A DNA stretch of 64,000 nt from Chryseobacterium bernardetii (GTDB lineage Bacteria > Bacteroidota > Bacteroidia > Flavobacteriales > Weeksellaceae), in NCBI RefSeq assembly GCF_003815975.1, contig NZ_CP033932.1:4755501-4819500 (forward strand). Reading direction: 5' to 3'. Shown in pieces: positions 30,313 to 38,978 of this stretch (the stretch's first letter is position 1; each line of letters opens with the position of its first letter). Under the pieces are notes generated by a model. The model had not been told where the DNA came from, ran no database searches, and saw only the letters and a list, made by a program, of their open reading frames with translations. The position numbers were made by a program, and so were the translations under genes.

Positions 30313-31272
30313 ATGGGTAAAATTATAGGAATTGACATTAGTAAGCAAGTTTTTGATGTAAGCTTTTTGGAAGGGAATCTTTGGAAGCATAAGGTCTTAA
30401 GCAATAAATTATTAGGTTTTGAAAAACTGATAACCTTCATTGAAAAAGAAGATATAGTAGTGATGGAAGCTTCAGGTACTTATTATCTTCCTTTAGCAGA
30501 ATATCTTTATTCACAGGGGATTAATGTAGTGATAGAAAATCCTCTTTCCATCAAACGTTATGCTCAATCAAGACTCAAACGAGCCAAAACGGATAAAGCA
30601 GATTCGAAGGTTATTGCTGAATATGGCAAAAAGAATTTGGATGAGCTAAGTTTGTGGAATCCTGAGAGTAAAACGTGCATCAGAATTCGTCAAATGCATA
30701 CAAGAATCCAAATGATTCAGAAACAAACCAGTCAGACTTATAATCAGTTAGAAGCTTTCAGAAGCAGTGGTTTTCTGGATGAAAAGTTAGAAATAGAAAT
30801 GAACAATTCCATAGAACAACTTCGACTAGGAAAAGAAATATTGGAATCGGAGATAGAAAGGCTGGCCTTGGAAGAATTTGAACAAACCATTGAATGTCTT
30901 ACCAGTATTCCCGGAATCGGAATAAAAACAGCTATTATGCTCATTGTGATTACAGATAATTTTAAAAAGTTCGAACATCATAAGCAACTCATTGCTTTTG
31001 TAGGATTCAGTCCTCGGATTTATGAAAGCGGAAGCAGTGTGAGAGGACGCTCAAGTATTTGTAAGATGGGTAAATCTCAGATCAGAAAGCTATTGTATCT
31101 ATGCAGCTGGTCAGCCAAACGCTGGAATAAAAAATGTAAAGAAATGTATGAAAGACTTATCACAAAAGGAAAAGCAGAAAGAGTGGCAAAGATAGCTCTT
31201 GCCAATAAACTCTTAAAACAAGCATTTGCTATCGGAAAGAATAAAGAAAAATATAGAGAAGATTTTTGTTAA
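30313..31272 (+). CDS. IS110-family transposase (DEDD recombinase)
   Basis: This 319-residue transposase has the RuvC-like N-terminal domain starting 'IIGIDISKQVFDVSFL', with 'VVMEASGTYY' and 'RAKTDKADSKVIAEYGKK' giving the DEDD acidic set. The C-terminal Tnp_2 domain has 'SIPGIGIKTAIMLIV', 'FVGFSPRIYESGSSVRGRSSI' and a Ser region. The gene is intact, so the element may be active. It would use the bridge RNA upstream to choose target and donor. Confidence 0.93.
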   Translation: MGKIIGIDISKQVFDVSFLEGNLWKHKVLSNKLLGFEKLITFIEKEDIVVMEASGTYYLPLAEYLYSQGINVVIENPLSIKRYAQSRLKRAKTDKADSKVIAEYGKKNLDELSLWNPESKTCIRIRQMHTRIQMIQKQTSQTYNQLEAFRSSGFLDEKLEIEMNNSIEQLRLGKEILESEIERLALEEFEQTIECLTSIPGIGIKTAIMLIVITDNFKKFEHHKQLIAFVGFSPRIYESGSSVRGRSSICKMGKSQIRKLLYLCSWSAKRWNKKCKEMYERLITKGKAERVAKIALANKLLKQAFAIGKNKEKYREDFC

Positions 31273-31363
31273 ATAATTTGCTTTTTAACACAGATCATCC
31301 GTAGGAATCTATACGTTTATTCAGCACTAACTCTAAACTCTCCCACTCTCAAACTTAAAAAGC

Positions 31364-31855
31364 TCAAGCCACAAATTCCAATATTCTCTTCAACTCCTCC
31401 ATCTTCTTTTCAAAGGAAACTGTATGAAGCGGACTTGTGGAGGGCAATTGAAAGATGGGTAATTTATAATTTTTTCCCAGCAGCTTTTGTAAGTTTTTGT
31501 AAGACTTCCCACCATTGCAGAAAATAGCTTTGACGTTCGGATGTTCTTCCAGCAGTTCTGCAATCTGATTGGCTTCTTCATTTCTGATCTCAGAATCCAG
31601 GCTTCCTTTTCTTTCACAGGAATCAATAACATCCCAAAGGGCAATATGATGTTTTTTCAGGGTTTCAATTCTCTGGGAATAGTCTTCTGTAAATTCTTCA
31701 TTCAGCAGTTCAAATATTATTTTCCAGAATTTGTTTTGCGGATGGGCATAATATTGCTGCATTTGCAATGATTTGACTCCAGGAATGGAACCCAGAATTA
31801 AAATTTCAGACTGGCCATCAATAAGCGGTGGAAAAGAAGAAATACGGTTTTGCAT
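31364..31855 (-). CDS. DNA-deoxyinosine glycosylase (uracil-DNA glycosylase superfamily)
   Basis: This protein of about 163 residues has the superfamily motif 'ILILGSIPGVKSLQMQQYYAHPQNKFWKI' and a C-terminal 'LPSTSPLH' His motif. 'GSIPGxxS' with 'YYAHPxNxFW' is the pattern of the hypoxanthine/deoxyinosine type (TIGR04274-like). It removes deaminated bases from DNA. Start MQNRISSF is taken at the inner Met (31855). Confidence 0.88.
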   Translation of the reverse strand: MQNRISSFPPLIDGQSEILILGSIPGVKSLQMQQYYAHPQNKFWKIIFELLNEEFTEDYSQRIETLKKHHIALWDVIDSCERKGSLDSEIRNEEANQIAELLEEHPNVKAIFCNGGKSYKNLQKLLGKNYKLPIFQLPSTSPLHTVSFEKKMEELKRILEFVA

Positions 31856-31861
31856 ATTCAA

Positions 31862-32160
31862 ATATATTGATTTTATTTCTCGCAGATTATTCAGATTACG
31901 CAGATTTAAAATAGGTTCTTATTTAAGTTTGGGCTAAAACCATTGGTATTTATTTTTTATAAGTAAAGCGGAACTAAAGTCCGCTCCTATTGACATTAAC
32001 TTCAGAATACAGATTGGTTTAGAGAATATGAAATAATCATAGATGAAACAGATTTTCACAGGTTATTGTACTATTAAGATATCAATAAATAAAAAACAGG
32101 ATTAGCCATTACAATATAAAAAAGCGGGCTAAAAGCCCGCTTCCATTGATATATAATATC
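31862..32160. repeat. intergenic region with interspersed hairpin repeats
   Basis: About 300 bp without a gene. It holds fragments like those in the 58.4-58.8 kb spacer (CGCAGATT-type stretches near 31882-31910). Two hairpins of the GGGCTAAAAGCCC kind are present: AGCGGA-N7-TCCGCT (31967-31985) and AAGCGGGCT-aaa-AGCCCGCTT (32122-32142). Another copy is at 21263-21275. Confidence 0.5.
32122..32142 (-). terminator. hairpin terminator after S9 peptidase
   Basis: The perfect 9-bp stem AAGCGGGCT/AGCCCGCTT with a three-base loop is 18 bp after the stop at 32161. A T-rich stretch follows on the minus strand. Confidence 0.5.
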
Positions 32161-34155
32161 TTACAATGTTTCTTTTAACCAGTCGAAGAATTCTCTCTGC
32201 CATACCAATCCGTTTTGCGGATGAAGTACCCAGTGGTTTTCGTTCGGGAAATAAACCAGTTTAGATTTTAATCCTCTTAATTTTGCTGCCTGGAAAGCTT
32301 CCTGCCCCTGCTCGTAAGGTACGCGGAAGTCAATTCCTCCCTGAACGATCATGATAGGCTTGTTCCATTTTTCTACAAAGTTGCTTGGGTTGAACTCTGT
32401 ATATGCTTTTGGCTGTGGCTTTTCCCATGGAGAACCGATATCCCAGTTTGCAAACCAGAGTTCTTCAGTGGTAAGATACCATGATTTCATATCAAATAAT
32501 CCGTCATGGGCAATAAATGTTTTGAATCTGTTTTCATGGATTCCTGCCAACATAAATACGCTGTATCCTCCGTAACTTGCCCCCACTGCGGCTACCCTGT
32601 CACCGTCTACATATGGTAATGTTTTCGCATAGTCTGTTGTGGCAAGATAGTCTCTCATTGGCTGTCCTCCCCAGTCTCTTGAAATGTCTTCATTCCATTT
32701 TGTTCCCCAGCCCGGCATACCTCTTCTGTTTGGAGCAACTACGATATAATCGTTTGCAGTCATCAGGGCAAAATTCCATCTGGTGCTGAAATATTGAGTC
32801 AAAGCAGATTGTGGCCCGCCCTGGCAATATACCAGTGTCGGATATTTTTTATTAGGATCAAAGTTCGGTGGATAGTGGAACCATACGCCCATTTCTTTAC
32901 CATCCGAAGTTTTTACCATTTTAAGTTCAGATTTTCCCTGTGCCAACTTAGCGTAAATATCTTTATTGGCTTCGGTAACCTGCTTCATTTCTCCGTTTTT
33001 AAGGTTTACAGAGAATAGCTCTGTAGCATGGTTTACGTCTGTTCTTCCTACTAATACTGAAGTTTTGTTATCTGTGAAAATTTCATTCACATCAAAATCT
33101 CCTTTGGTGATCTGCTGTACTTTTGCAGATTTTGCATCTAAAGAAAACAGTTGTTTTGTTCCTCTGTAAGCCGCTGTGAAATAGATTGTTTTTGAATCTG
33201 CACCCCAAAGCACATCTCCTGAAACGCTGTCATCCCATCCTGCAGTAAGGTTTGTGGTTTTTCCAGACTTCCAATCCATGATCTTTACATCATTCTTATC
33301 TGCTTCATAACCATCTCTGGCCATGCTTTGCCAGATCAGAGATTTTCCATCCGGGCTGAATTTCGGATTGATATCATATCCTTTGTTTGATTCTGTAAGG
33401 TTCTTTGTAGTTCCTGTAGCTAAATCATAAGCAAAAATGTCTGTATTGGTACTGGTTGCGTATTCTTTACCACTTTTCGCTTTAGTAACATATAAAAGCT
33501 GTGCAGAATCCGGGCTCCAGACAAAATCTTCAGCACCACCGAAAGGTCTTTGGGGAGAATCCCATGTTTTTCCTTCCAACAGATCTTTAGCAGCTTCTAC
33601 TTTATCTGAAATATTCACTACAAATACATGGTTGTATTTTCCTTCATTGAAGTAATCCCAGTGTCTGTGGTTAAGGTCAGTGTATACCTGAGCGGTAGTT
33701 TTAGGAGTATCGCTGTATTTGTCTTTCCCCATTAATTTTTCTACCAATACCTGCTTACTGAAAGCAATTCTTTTTCCATCCGGAGAAACAACGATATTGT
33801 CAGCTTCCCCAATAGTATAGAATTCTGCCCATGTTTTCCCGGCATCTTTTGAAAGATAGATTTTATCTCCTTCCTGAGCATAGATCCCGTTCTTATCCCA
33901 TTGGATCAGTGCTTTCTTACCGAAATCGATTTTAGAAGCCTGGTGATTAAGAACATTAAGGAAATAGTTCTCGTTTTTCGTTTTTTCTGTTTTCAGGTCT
34001 ACCTGTCCCACTTTATAAATAAGGGATGCCTGATCTGGTGAAACTGCCTGTACTCCCACTTTTTTCAAAGTCCAAAGAATTTCAGGCGTCATTACTTGTT
34101 GTGCATTCATTAAAAGCGGAGCTGCCAGAGCCAGCAGGCTGTACTTAAGTTTCAT
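32161..34155 (-). CDS. secreted S9-family (DPP IV/acylaminoacyl-type) peptidase
   Basis: From the inner Met (34155) a signal peptide MKLKYSLLALAAPLLMNAQ is obvious; the longer frame hides it. A beta-propeller (WD-like 'SPDGKRIAFSKQ', 'SPDSAQLLYV', 'SPDGKSLIWQS') precedes the alpha/beta hydrolase domain. The nucleophile is in 'GASYGGYSVF', the Asp in 'GGIDFRVP' and the His in 'NENHWVL'. It cleaves dipeptides from oligopeptides, probably in the periplasm. It is monocistronic. Confidence 0.93.
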   Translation of the reverse strand: MKLKYSLLALAAPLLMNAQQVMTPEILWTLKKVGVQAVSPDQASLIYKVGQVDLKTEKTKNENYFLNVLNHQASKIDFGKKALIQWDKNGIYAQEGDKIYLSKDAGKTWAEFYTIGEADNIVVSPDGKRIAFSKQVLVEKLMGKDKYSDTPKTTAQVYTDLNHRHWDYFNEGKYNHVFVVNISDKVEAAKDLLEGKTWDSPQRPFGGAEDFVWSPDSAQLLYVTKAKSGKEYATSTNTDIFAYDLATGTTKNLTESNKGYDINPKFSPDGKSLIWQSMARDGYEADKNDVKIMDWKSGKTTNLTAGWDDSVSGDVLWGADSKTIYFTAAYRGTKQLFSLDAKSAKVQQITKGDFDVNEIFTDNKTSVLVGRTDVNHATELFSVNLKNGEMKQVTEANKDIYAKLAQGKSELKMVKTSDGKEMGVWFHYPPNFDPNKKYPTLVYCQGGPQSALTQYFSTRWNFALMTANDYIVVAPNRRGMPGWGTKWNEDISRDWGGQPMRDYLATTDYAKTLPYVDGDRVAAVGASYGGYSVFMLAGIHENRFKTFIAHDGLFDMKSWYLTTEELWFANWDIGSPWEKPQPKAYTEFNPSNFVEKWNKPIMIVQGGIDFRVPYEQGQEAFQAAKLRGLKSKLVYFPNENHWVLHPQNGLVWQREFFDWLKETL

Positions 34156-34309
34156 ATGTTCATTCATTTTAGCTGATCTGTAAAACCATACTGATTTCAT
34201 CAAATCCTTTCATTAAATTCAAAGATTGCCAAAGTTAGTATTTAAAATAAAATTAACGAAAGAATTAACATTAAACTTTATATTCACTTCATTTCTCAAC
34301 ATTAAGTTC

Positions 34310-35158
34310 TTATAGTAGGTTTTCATTATTTTTTTTAAACTCAGTAGGATTCATTCCCTTGTACTTTTTAAAAATACGATTCAGGTGACTCTCATCTGTA
34401 AAGTTCAATTCATAAGCAATTTCATTCATTCGCATATCACTATGCAATAATCTTACTTCCACCAATCTAAGTTTATAATGCGTAATATAGCTTTGCAACG
34501 TTTCGCCTGTCTGTCTTTTAAAATATCGTCCTAAATAATTAGGGGAAATATTAAAATAACGACTTAAATGCTCTGTCTTAAGATGATCAGGCTCAAATAT
34601 GTTTTGCTGTATATAGTTTAATATTTCAAGAATAGGTTCGCCTGTATTTTCCTTTATATTCTTAGGCAGCTTCAAAGCAATATTTCTCGCTACAATGGTA
34701 ATGATTGTATTAACGATCTGTTCTGAAATACGGGTATAATAAATCTGCTGTTTTGCATGCTCATCAAGAATAGCTTTTACCATTGAAAAAATCAAAGGTT
34801 TATCTGTTCTATTTTTTAAAATACATCCTGGTCTGTGACTTGCATTTTGTAAAATATATTTTATCTGGGTGGCTGTTTCCGGATCTTTATCAGATTTTTC
34901 TCTTATATAGGATTCATTAAACCTCAGAAAAAAGAATGTAGTCTGCTGCTCAACAGTAAAAGAATAAGAATCTTGAGGTGTTAATAAAAATAAATTTCCT
35001 TTTCTATAATGAAAATGGTTCTTGTTAACAAATTGAAGTCCCGTTCCCTCTATAATATAAATCAATTCGAAGAAACTATTTTGTTTTGAAGATGTACTAT
35101 ACTCTTTCAATTCCTTCAACTCGATTTCATACTGCTGGTGTAAAACTGCTCGTTTCAT
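34310..35158 (-). CDS. AraC-family transcriptional regulator
   Basis: From Met13 (MKRAVLHQQYEIELKELK) the protein has an N-terminal cupin-like sensing domain ('FFELIYIIEGTGLQFVNKNHFHYRKGNLFLLTP', in parts). Two AraC helix-turn-helix motifs end it ('HLSRYFNISPNYLGRYFKRQTGETL', 'MRMNEIAYELNFTDESHLNRIFKKYKGM'). It is divergent from an SDR gene (35248), its likely target. Confidence 0.9.
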   Translation of the reverse strand: MKRAVLHQQYEIELKELKEYSTSSKQNSFFELIYIIEGTGLQFVNKNHFHYRKGNLFLLTPQDSYSFTVEQQTTFFFLRFNESYIREKSDKDPETATQIKYILQNASHRPGCILKNRTDKPLIFSMVKAILDEHAKQQIYYTRISEQIVNTIITIVARNIALKLPKNIKENTGEPILEILNYIQQNIFEPDHLKTEHLSRYFNISPNYLGRYFKRQTGETLQSYITHYKLRLVEVRLLHSDMRMNEIAYELNFTDESHLNRIFKKYKGMNPTEFKKNNENLL

Positions 35159-35216
35159 GTCATAAAAATACAAAATAAGTGTGATAATATACAAGATAAA
35201 ACAATCTATTCCTGTA

Positions 35217-35224
35217 TAAATTTG
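35217..35224 (+). promoter_or_regulatory. -7 box for the SDR gene
   Basis: TAAATTTG matches TAnnTTTG, 23 bp before the SDR start. No TTG -33 element is seen, so activation by the divergent AraC protein is plausible. Confidence 0.4.
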
Positions 35225-35247
35225 CTAAAACAAAAAAAGTATTACAA

Positions 35248-35811
35248 ATGAAAATCATCATCATCGGTGCGACAGGCACACTTGGAAAAATTGTCACTCA
35301 CTCTTTACGTGAACATGAGATCATTACTGTTGGACGGAATATAGGAGATCTAATTGCTGATATTTCAATAGCATCCTCCATTGAAAATTTATATAAAAAA
35401 ATATCGAATATCGATGCGGTTATTTGTCTGGCCGGAGACAGCATTACAGCTCCTCTGCCAGAGATGAATGAAAAGAAATATTGGGCGGGTATTGAACAAA
35501 AGCTGTTGCCACAAATTAACCTTGTGCTTTCAGGCATGCATTTTTTGAATGACAACGGCTCATTTACCCTTATATCTGGAAAAATGGGTGAAGTTCCAAC
35601 AAAAGGATCCTCAGGAAAAGCACTTATAAATGGAGCTTTACATAGTTTTGTGACTGCTGCTGCACAAGAATTACCAAGAGGTATAAGACTTAATATAGTA
35701 AGCCCGTCCAAGGTTTCAGATATTACTGATGAAGATCTGGAAAAAGCCTATAGAAAATGTATTGAAACTTCAATTAATGGAGAAATAGTAAGAGTAGGTT
35801 ATACTATTTAA
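35248..35811 (+). CDS. short-chain dehydrogenase
   Basis: This 187-residue SDR starts with the NAD(P) motif MKIIIIGATGTLGKIVTHSL. Family elements follow ('AVICLAGDSI', 'FTLISGKMG' and 'RLNIVSPSKV'). A YxxxK-like catalytic pair is not obvious ('GSSGKALINGALHSF'), so it could be an atypical or non-catalytic member. It is controlled, by context, by the divergent AraC regulator. Confidence 0.8.
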   Translation: MKIIIIGATGTLGKIVTHSLREHEIITVGRNIGDLIADISIASSIENLYKKISNIDAVICLAGDSITAPLPEMNEKKYWAGIEQKLLPQINLVLSGMHFLNDNGSFTLISGKMGEVPTKGSSGKALINGALHSFVTAAAQELPRGIRLNIVSPSKVSDITDEDLEKAYRKCIETSINGEIVRVGYTI

Positions 35812-35840
35812 TTCGTTTCATTTAACATGGTAAAATAAAA

Positions 35841-36338
35841 ATGAAAAATCTTATTTACATACTATTTATCCTGTTTTTTTCTGTTACTTACGGACAGAAA
35901 CCAACAATACAGATACAGAATCAGCTTATTGGAGTCTGGACTCTCGTTTTGGTAGAAAATATCAATGAGGCAGGCAGCAAAACCAAACCTTATGGAGATC
36001 ACCCTGTGGGAAACCTTATTTTTACAGATACAAACTATGCCATTCAAATATTAAAAGCCAACCGTCCTAAAATTGTGGCAAATGATAAAGATAAAGCCAC
36101 TCCTGAAGAGTATAAAGCATTGGTTCAGGGAAATAACTCTCACTTTGGAACCTACATCCTTGATCAAGATAAAAAGAAAATTACATTTAATATTAAACAT
36201 GCTTTTTATCCCAATTGGGAAGGGACACAACAAATCAGGTCTTATTTACTTGATCATGATACATTAACCTACAGGGTAACCAATACCACCAATGGAGGTT
36301 CAATATCAGCCATTGTAAAGTGGAAAAAATACAAATAG
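35841..36338 (+). CDS. secreted lipocalin-like domain protein
   Basis: This 165-residue protein has a signal peptide (MKNLIYILFILFFSVTYGQ). A 'LIGVWTLVLVENI' start of a lipocalin-like domain and 'GTYILDQDKKKITFNI' follow. It binds small hydrophobic or polar ligands in related proteins. It follows the SDR gene by 29 bp, so the two are probably co-transcribed. Confidence 0.75.
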   Translation: MKNLIYILFILFFSVTYGQKPTIQIQNQLIGVWTLVLVENINEAGSKTKPYGDHPVGNLIFTDTNYAIQILKANRPKIVANDKDKATPEEYKALVQGNNSHFGTYILDQDKKKITFNIKHAFYPNWEGTQQIRSYLLDHDTLTYRVTNTTNGGSISAIVKWKKYK

Positions 36339-36382
36339 AAAAATGTACCTATCTGTGTAATCCACTTTCAAAATCCTTTAAC

Positions 36383-36418
36383 AAAAAGTCCGTTGGTCAA
36401 TCAACCAACGGACTTTTT
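36383..36418. terminator. bidirectional terminator
   Basis: A perfect 15-bp stem (AAAAAGTCCGTTGGT and its complement) with a 6-bp loop sits between convergent genes. Confidence 0.85.
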
Positions 36419-36436
36419 AATTGTATTTTACATTTA

Positions 36437-36781
36437 TTAATCTCCATCCGAAAACATTGAGTTCGCCAGAGAAGTCACAATTGATAATAATATACTGAAG
36501 ATAAAAGCCCACCAGAAACCATCTACCACCATGCTGTCTATGAAATAATCGGCAATAAGGATAATTCCTGCATTAATAACCAATGCAAAGAATCCTAAGG
36601 TCAGGATAGTAAGCGGAAGCCCAAAAAGGCTTAAAATCGGCTTTACAAATATGTTTAAAACACCAAGTACAAGGGCAAAGATAATTGCCGATGAAAACCC
36701 TTCAAAATGTACTCCCGGCAGAATTTTGGTTAAAAGATAGGCCACTATGGCAGTGACAAACAAACGGATAATTAAGTTCAT
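36437..36781 (-). CDS. phage holin-family (PF04020-like) small membrane protein
   Basis: This 114-residue protein has four membrane helices ('LFVTAIVAYLLTKILPG', 'AIIFALVLGVLNIFVKPIL', 'LPLTILTLGFFALVINAGIILIAD', 'FWWAFIFSILLSIVTSL'). This is the layout of the Phage_holin_4_2/4TM family common on bacterial chromosomes. Despite the name there is no phage context, and the role is unknown. Confidence 0.85.
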   Translation of the reverse strand: MNLIIRLFVTAIVAYLLTKILPGVHFEGFSSAIIFALVLGVLNIFVKPILSLFGLPLTILTLGFFALVINAGIILIADYFIDSMVVDGFWWAFIFSILLSIVTSLANSMFSDGD

Positions 36782-36900
36782 TTCGTTATTTTTTAATAGT
36801 TATGGGGTGTATGGAGCAAAAGCCATTCCATTTTAATGTAGAAAATTTCTTTAATCCCTTTATTTAGGGAATATTTTACTCAAATCTTTTAAAAATTAAG

Positions 36901-37323
36901 CTATTTTATTTTCATCATGGTTACCAATGAAGTGGCCACATGACTTTCTGAATCTGAACCTTCACTCTGAACATAAATTTCTGTTCTGATAACACTTATT
37001 TTGGCACCACCTTTAATGACATAGGATTTTGAAACCAAAGCATCTCCCATAGCCGGACGAAGATAGTTTACCTTTAATTCAACCGTCACCACATAGCAGT
37101 CTTCCGGATAATGGCTCACTGCTGCATATCCTGAAGAAACATCCACCAAAGAAGCAATCATTGCTCCGTTAAACATACCTGCTTTTCTGGTCATCATTTC
37201 CATTTTGGGAATCTTAATGGACACAAAACCGGATTCTACTTCCAGAAGCTCTGCTTTATAGAATTTCAGAGTTTCTGAACGGTTGAAGCTGTCAGTGATA
37301 AGTTTCTTTTTTTCCGAGGTCAT
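36901..37323 (-). CDS. PaaI-type hotdog-fold thioesterase
   Basis: This protein of about 140 residues has the hotdog-fold features 'GMFNGAMIASLVDVSSGYAAVSHYPED' and 'VTVELKVNYLRPAMGD'. It probably hydrolyses acyl-CoA. Start MTSEKKKLI is taken at Met7 (37323). It is downstream of the GMC/ALDH operon, 69 bp past its reading, and may be separate. Confidence 0.85.
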   Translation of the reverse strand: MTSEKKKLITDSFNRSETLKFYKAELLEVESGFVSIKIPKMEMMTRKAGMFNGAMIASLVDVSSGYAAVSHYPEDCYVVTVELKVNYLRPAMGDALVSKSYVIKGGAKISVIRTEIYVQSEGSDSESHVATSLVTMMKIK

Positions 37324-37410
37324 AAATTTTATTTTAAACAAAGGTAAGAGAAAAAGAAAACAGCCATCTCAAAATTGATGAAATGACTGTTTCGGATTTA
37401 GAATTCCTAT

Positions 37411-38960
37411 TTAAACTAACAATAATTTCCCTTCTACTCCCGATTCTTTCAGGTGATAATCTTCTTTAATCATATCTGCGGCTTTTTCTCCTATCATAAT
37501 GGTAGGCGCATTCGTATTCCCTGAAACTACATCCGGCATAATGGAAGCATCAGCCACACGCAGACCTTTTATTCCATACACTTTTAACCTGGGATCAACC
37601 ACAGCAAGGCTGTCTATACCCATTTTACAGGTTCCGGTCATATGATGATAAGTGGAACATGATTTTTTTATATAATCTATTACTTCTTCTTTTGTTTTGC
37701 CTTCGCCGGGATAAATTTCTCCATCATTCCATTCTTTCATGGCTTCTGTACGGCCCATTTCACGACAGATTTCGACACATCTGTACAGCGCTTCCAAATC
37801 AGATTCTTCGGATAGGTACCTCGGATTAATCTCCAGTGGCGAAGACGGATCTGAAGATGTTAATTTAATATATCCTTTGCTGGCAGGCCGAATAAATCCG
37901 GCACAGAATGTAAATGCATTTTCAGGACCGGTAAACCCCGGGCTGTAATAAGGAAGCCCCATAAATAACGGCTGAAGATCGGGAAAAACCATTTCTTCTT
38001 TACTTTTCCAGAAAAGCTGGGCTTCAAGTAAATTGGCTTCGGGAGCAGGAATTTCTTTTTTCGCTTTAAAAATCACACTCGTTAAAAGATGATCCTGAAG
38101 ATTTTTCCCTACTCCTTTCAGATCTTTTATTACTGAAATTCCCACTGCTTCCAGCTCTTCTTTATCTCCGATCCCTGAAAGCATCAGCAGCTTGGCAGAT
38201 TCAACAGTACCGCAGGAAACTATCACTTCTTTTTCTGCCCTGGCTTCCAGTAATTTTCCATTCTTTCTATACTGAACACCTACACATTGGTCACCTTCAA
38301 AAGAAGTTTTTGAGCCAATGCATCAGTTTCAATATGCAAATTGGCCCGTGATGAAACCGGGTCTAAAAATGCCTTGGCAGTAGAACATCTTTTACCGTCT
38401 TTTCCTACACTGAGATGATTCAGTCCTGCTCCCCAGATGTCTTTATTAAAATCATCTGTCGTAGGATAGCCTAATTCTTTACAGGCTTCAATAGCGCTTA
38501 TTGAAATGGCATTCGGGCGTTTGATACGGCTTACAAAAAGAGGACCTTCACCACCATGAATACTATCTTCCCCATCTTCATGAGTTTCTGATTTTTTAAA
38601 GTAAGGCAACACACTTTCCCAGTCCCAGCCTACACATCCGTTGTAAGCCCAATGGTCATAATCCTGCTGGTGCCCCCTGATATAGATCATTCCATTGATG
38701 GAGCTTGAACCCCCTAATGTTTTTCCGCGAGGCCAATACCGTGTATTTCCGCCGGCATTTTCCTGGGCAACGGTGTGGTAGGCCCAGTCTCTTTCCGTAT
38801 TCCAGATGGCAGGCCAGCCGGCCTGTTCCTGTACTTCGTTCACTTTATCATCCGGACCTGCCTCCAACAGGAGTACATTTATATTTTCATTTTCACTTAA
38901 TCTGTTAGCGATAACAGCTCCTGCTGAACCTGATCCAATAACTATAAAATCGTATGTCAT
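37411..38960 (-). pseudogene. GMC-family oxidoreductase (choline dehydrogenase-like), frameshifted
   Basis: The two open frames (38280-38960 and 37411-38226) are halves of one FAD-dependent GMC protein. The first has '[19 protein letters not shown]' and '[15 protein letters not shown]'. The second has 'VSCGTVESAKLLMLSGIG', 'YHHMTGTCKMG' and 'SGNTNAPTIMIGEKAADMI'. One base missing from the T run at 38299-38302 (AAAA on the plus strand) breaks the frame at 'KLLF/EGDQC'. Adding one base gives an uninterrupted 517-residue protein. It is 18 bp from an aldehyde dehydrogenase gene, so alcohol to aldehyde to acid is the likely pathway. A base-call error in a homopolymer remains possible. Confidence 0.75.
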
Positions 38961-38978
38961 GAGTTTTAATTTAAGATG

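Larger units (their letters stand above)
30106..31300 (+). mobile_element. IS110-family insertion sequence, about 1.2 kb
   Basis: The boundaries come from a TCATCC repeated at both ends (30100-30105 and 31295-31300), as expected for the IS110 core duplication without terminal inverted repeats. The left end is long (about 207 bp noncoding) and the right end short (22-28 bp), the layout of IS110-group elements with the bridge RNA upstream of the transposase. The element interrupts a REP palindrome. One of the two TCATCC copies belongs to the target, so the ends are good to about 6 bp. Confidence 0.8.

Noticed and set aside
36437..36781. Prophage holin
   Set aside because: No lysin or other phage genes are nearby; this membrane family is common on chromosomes.
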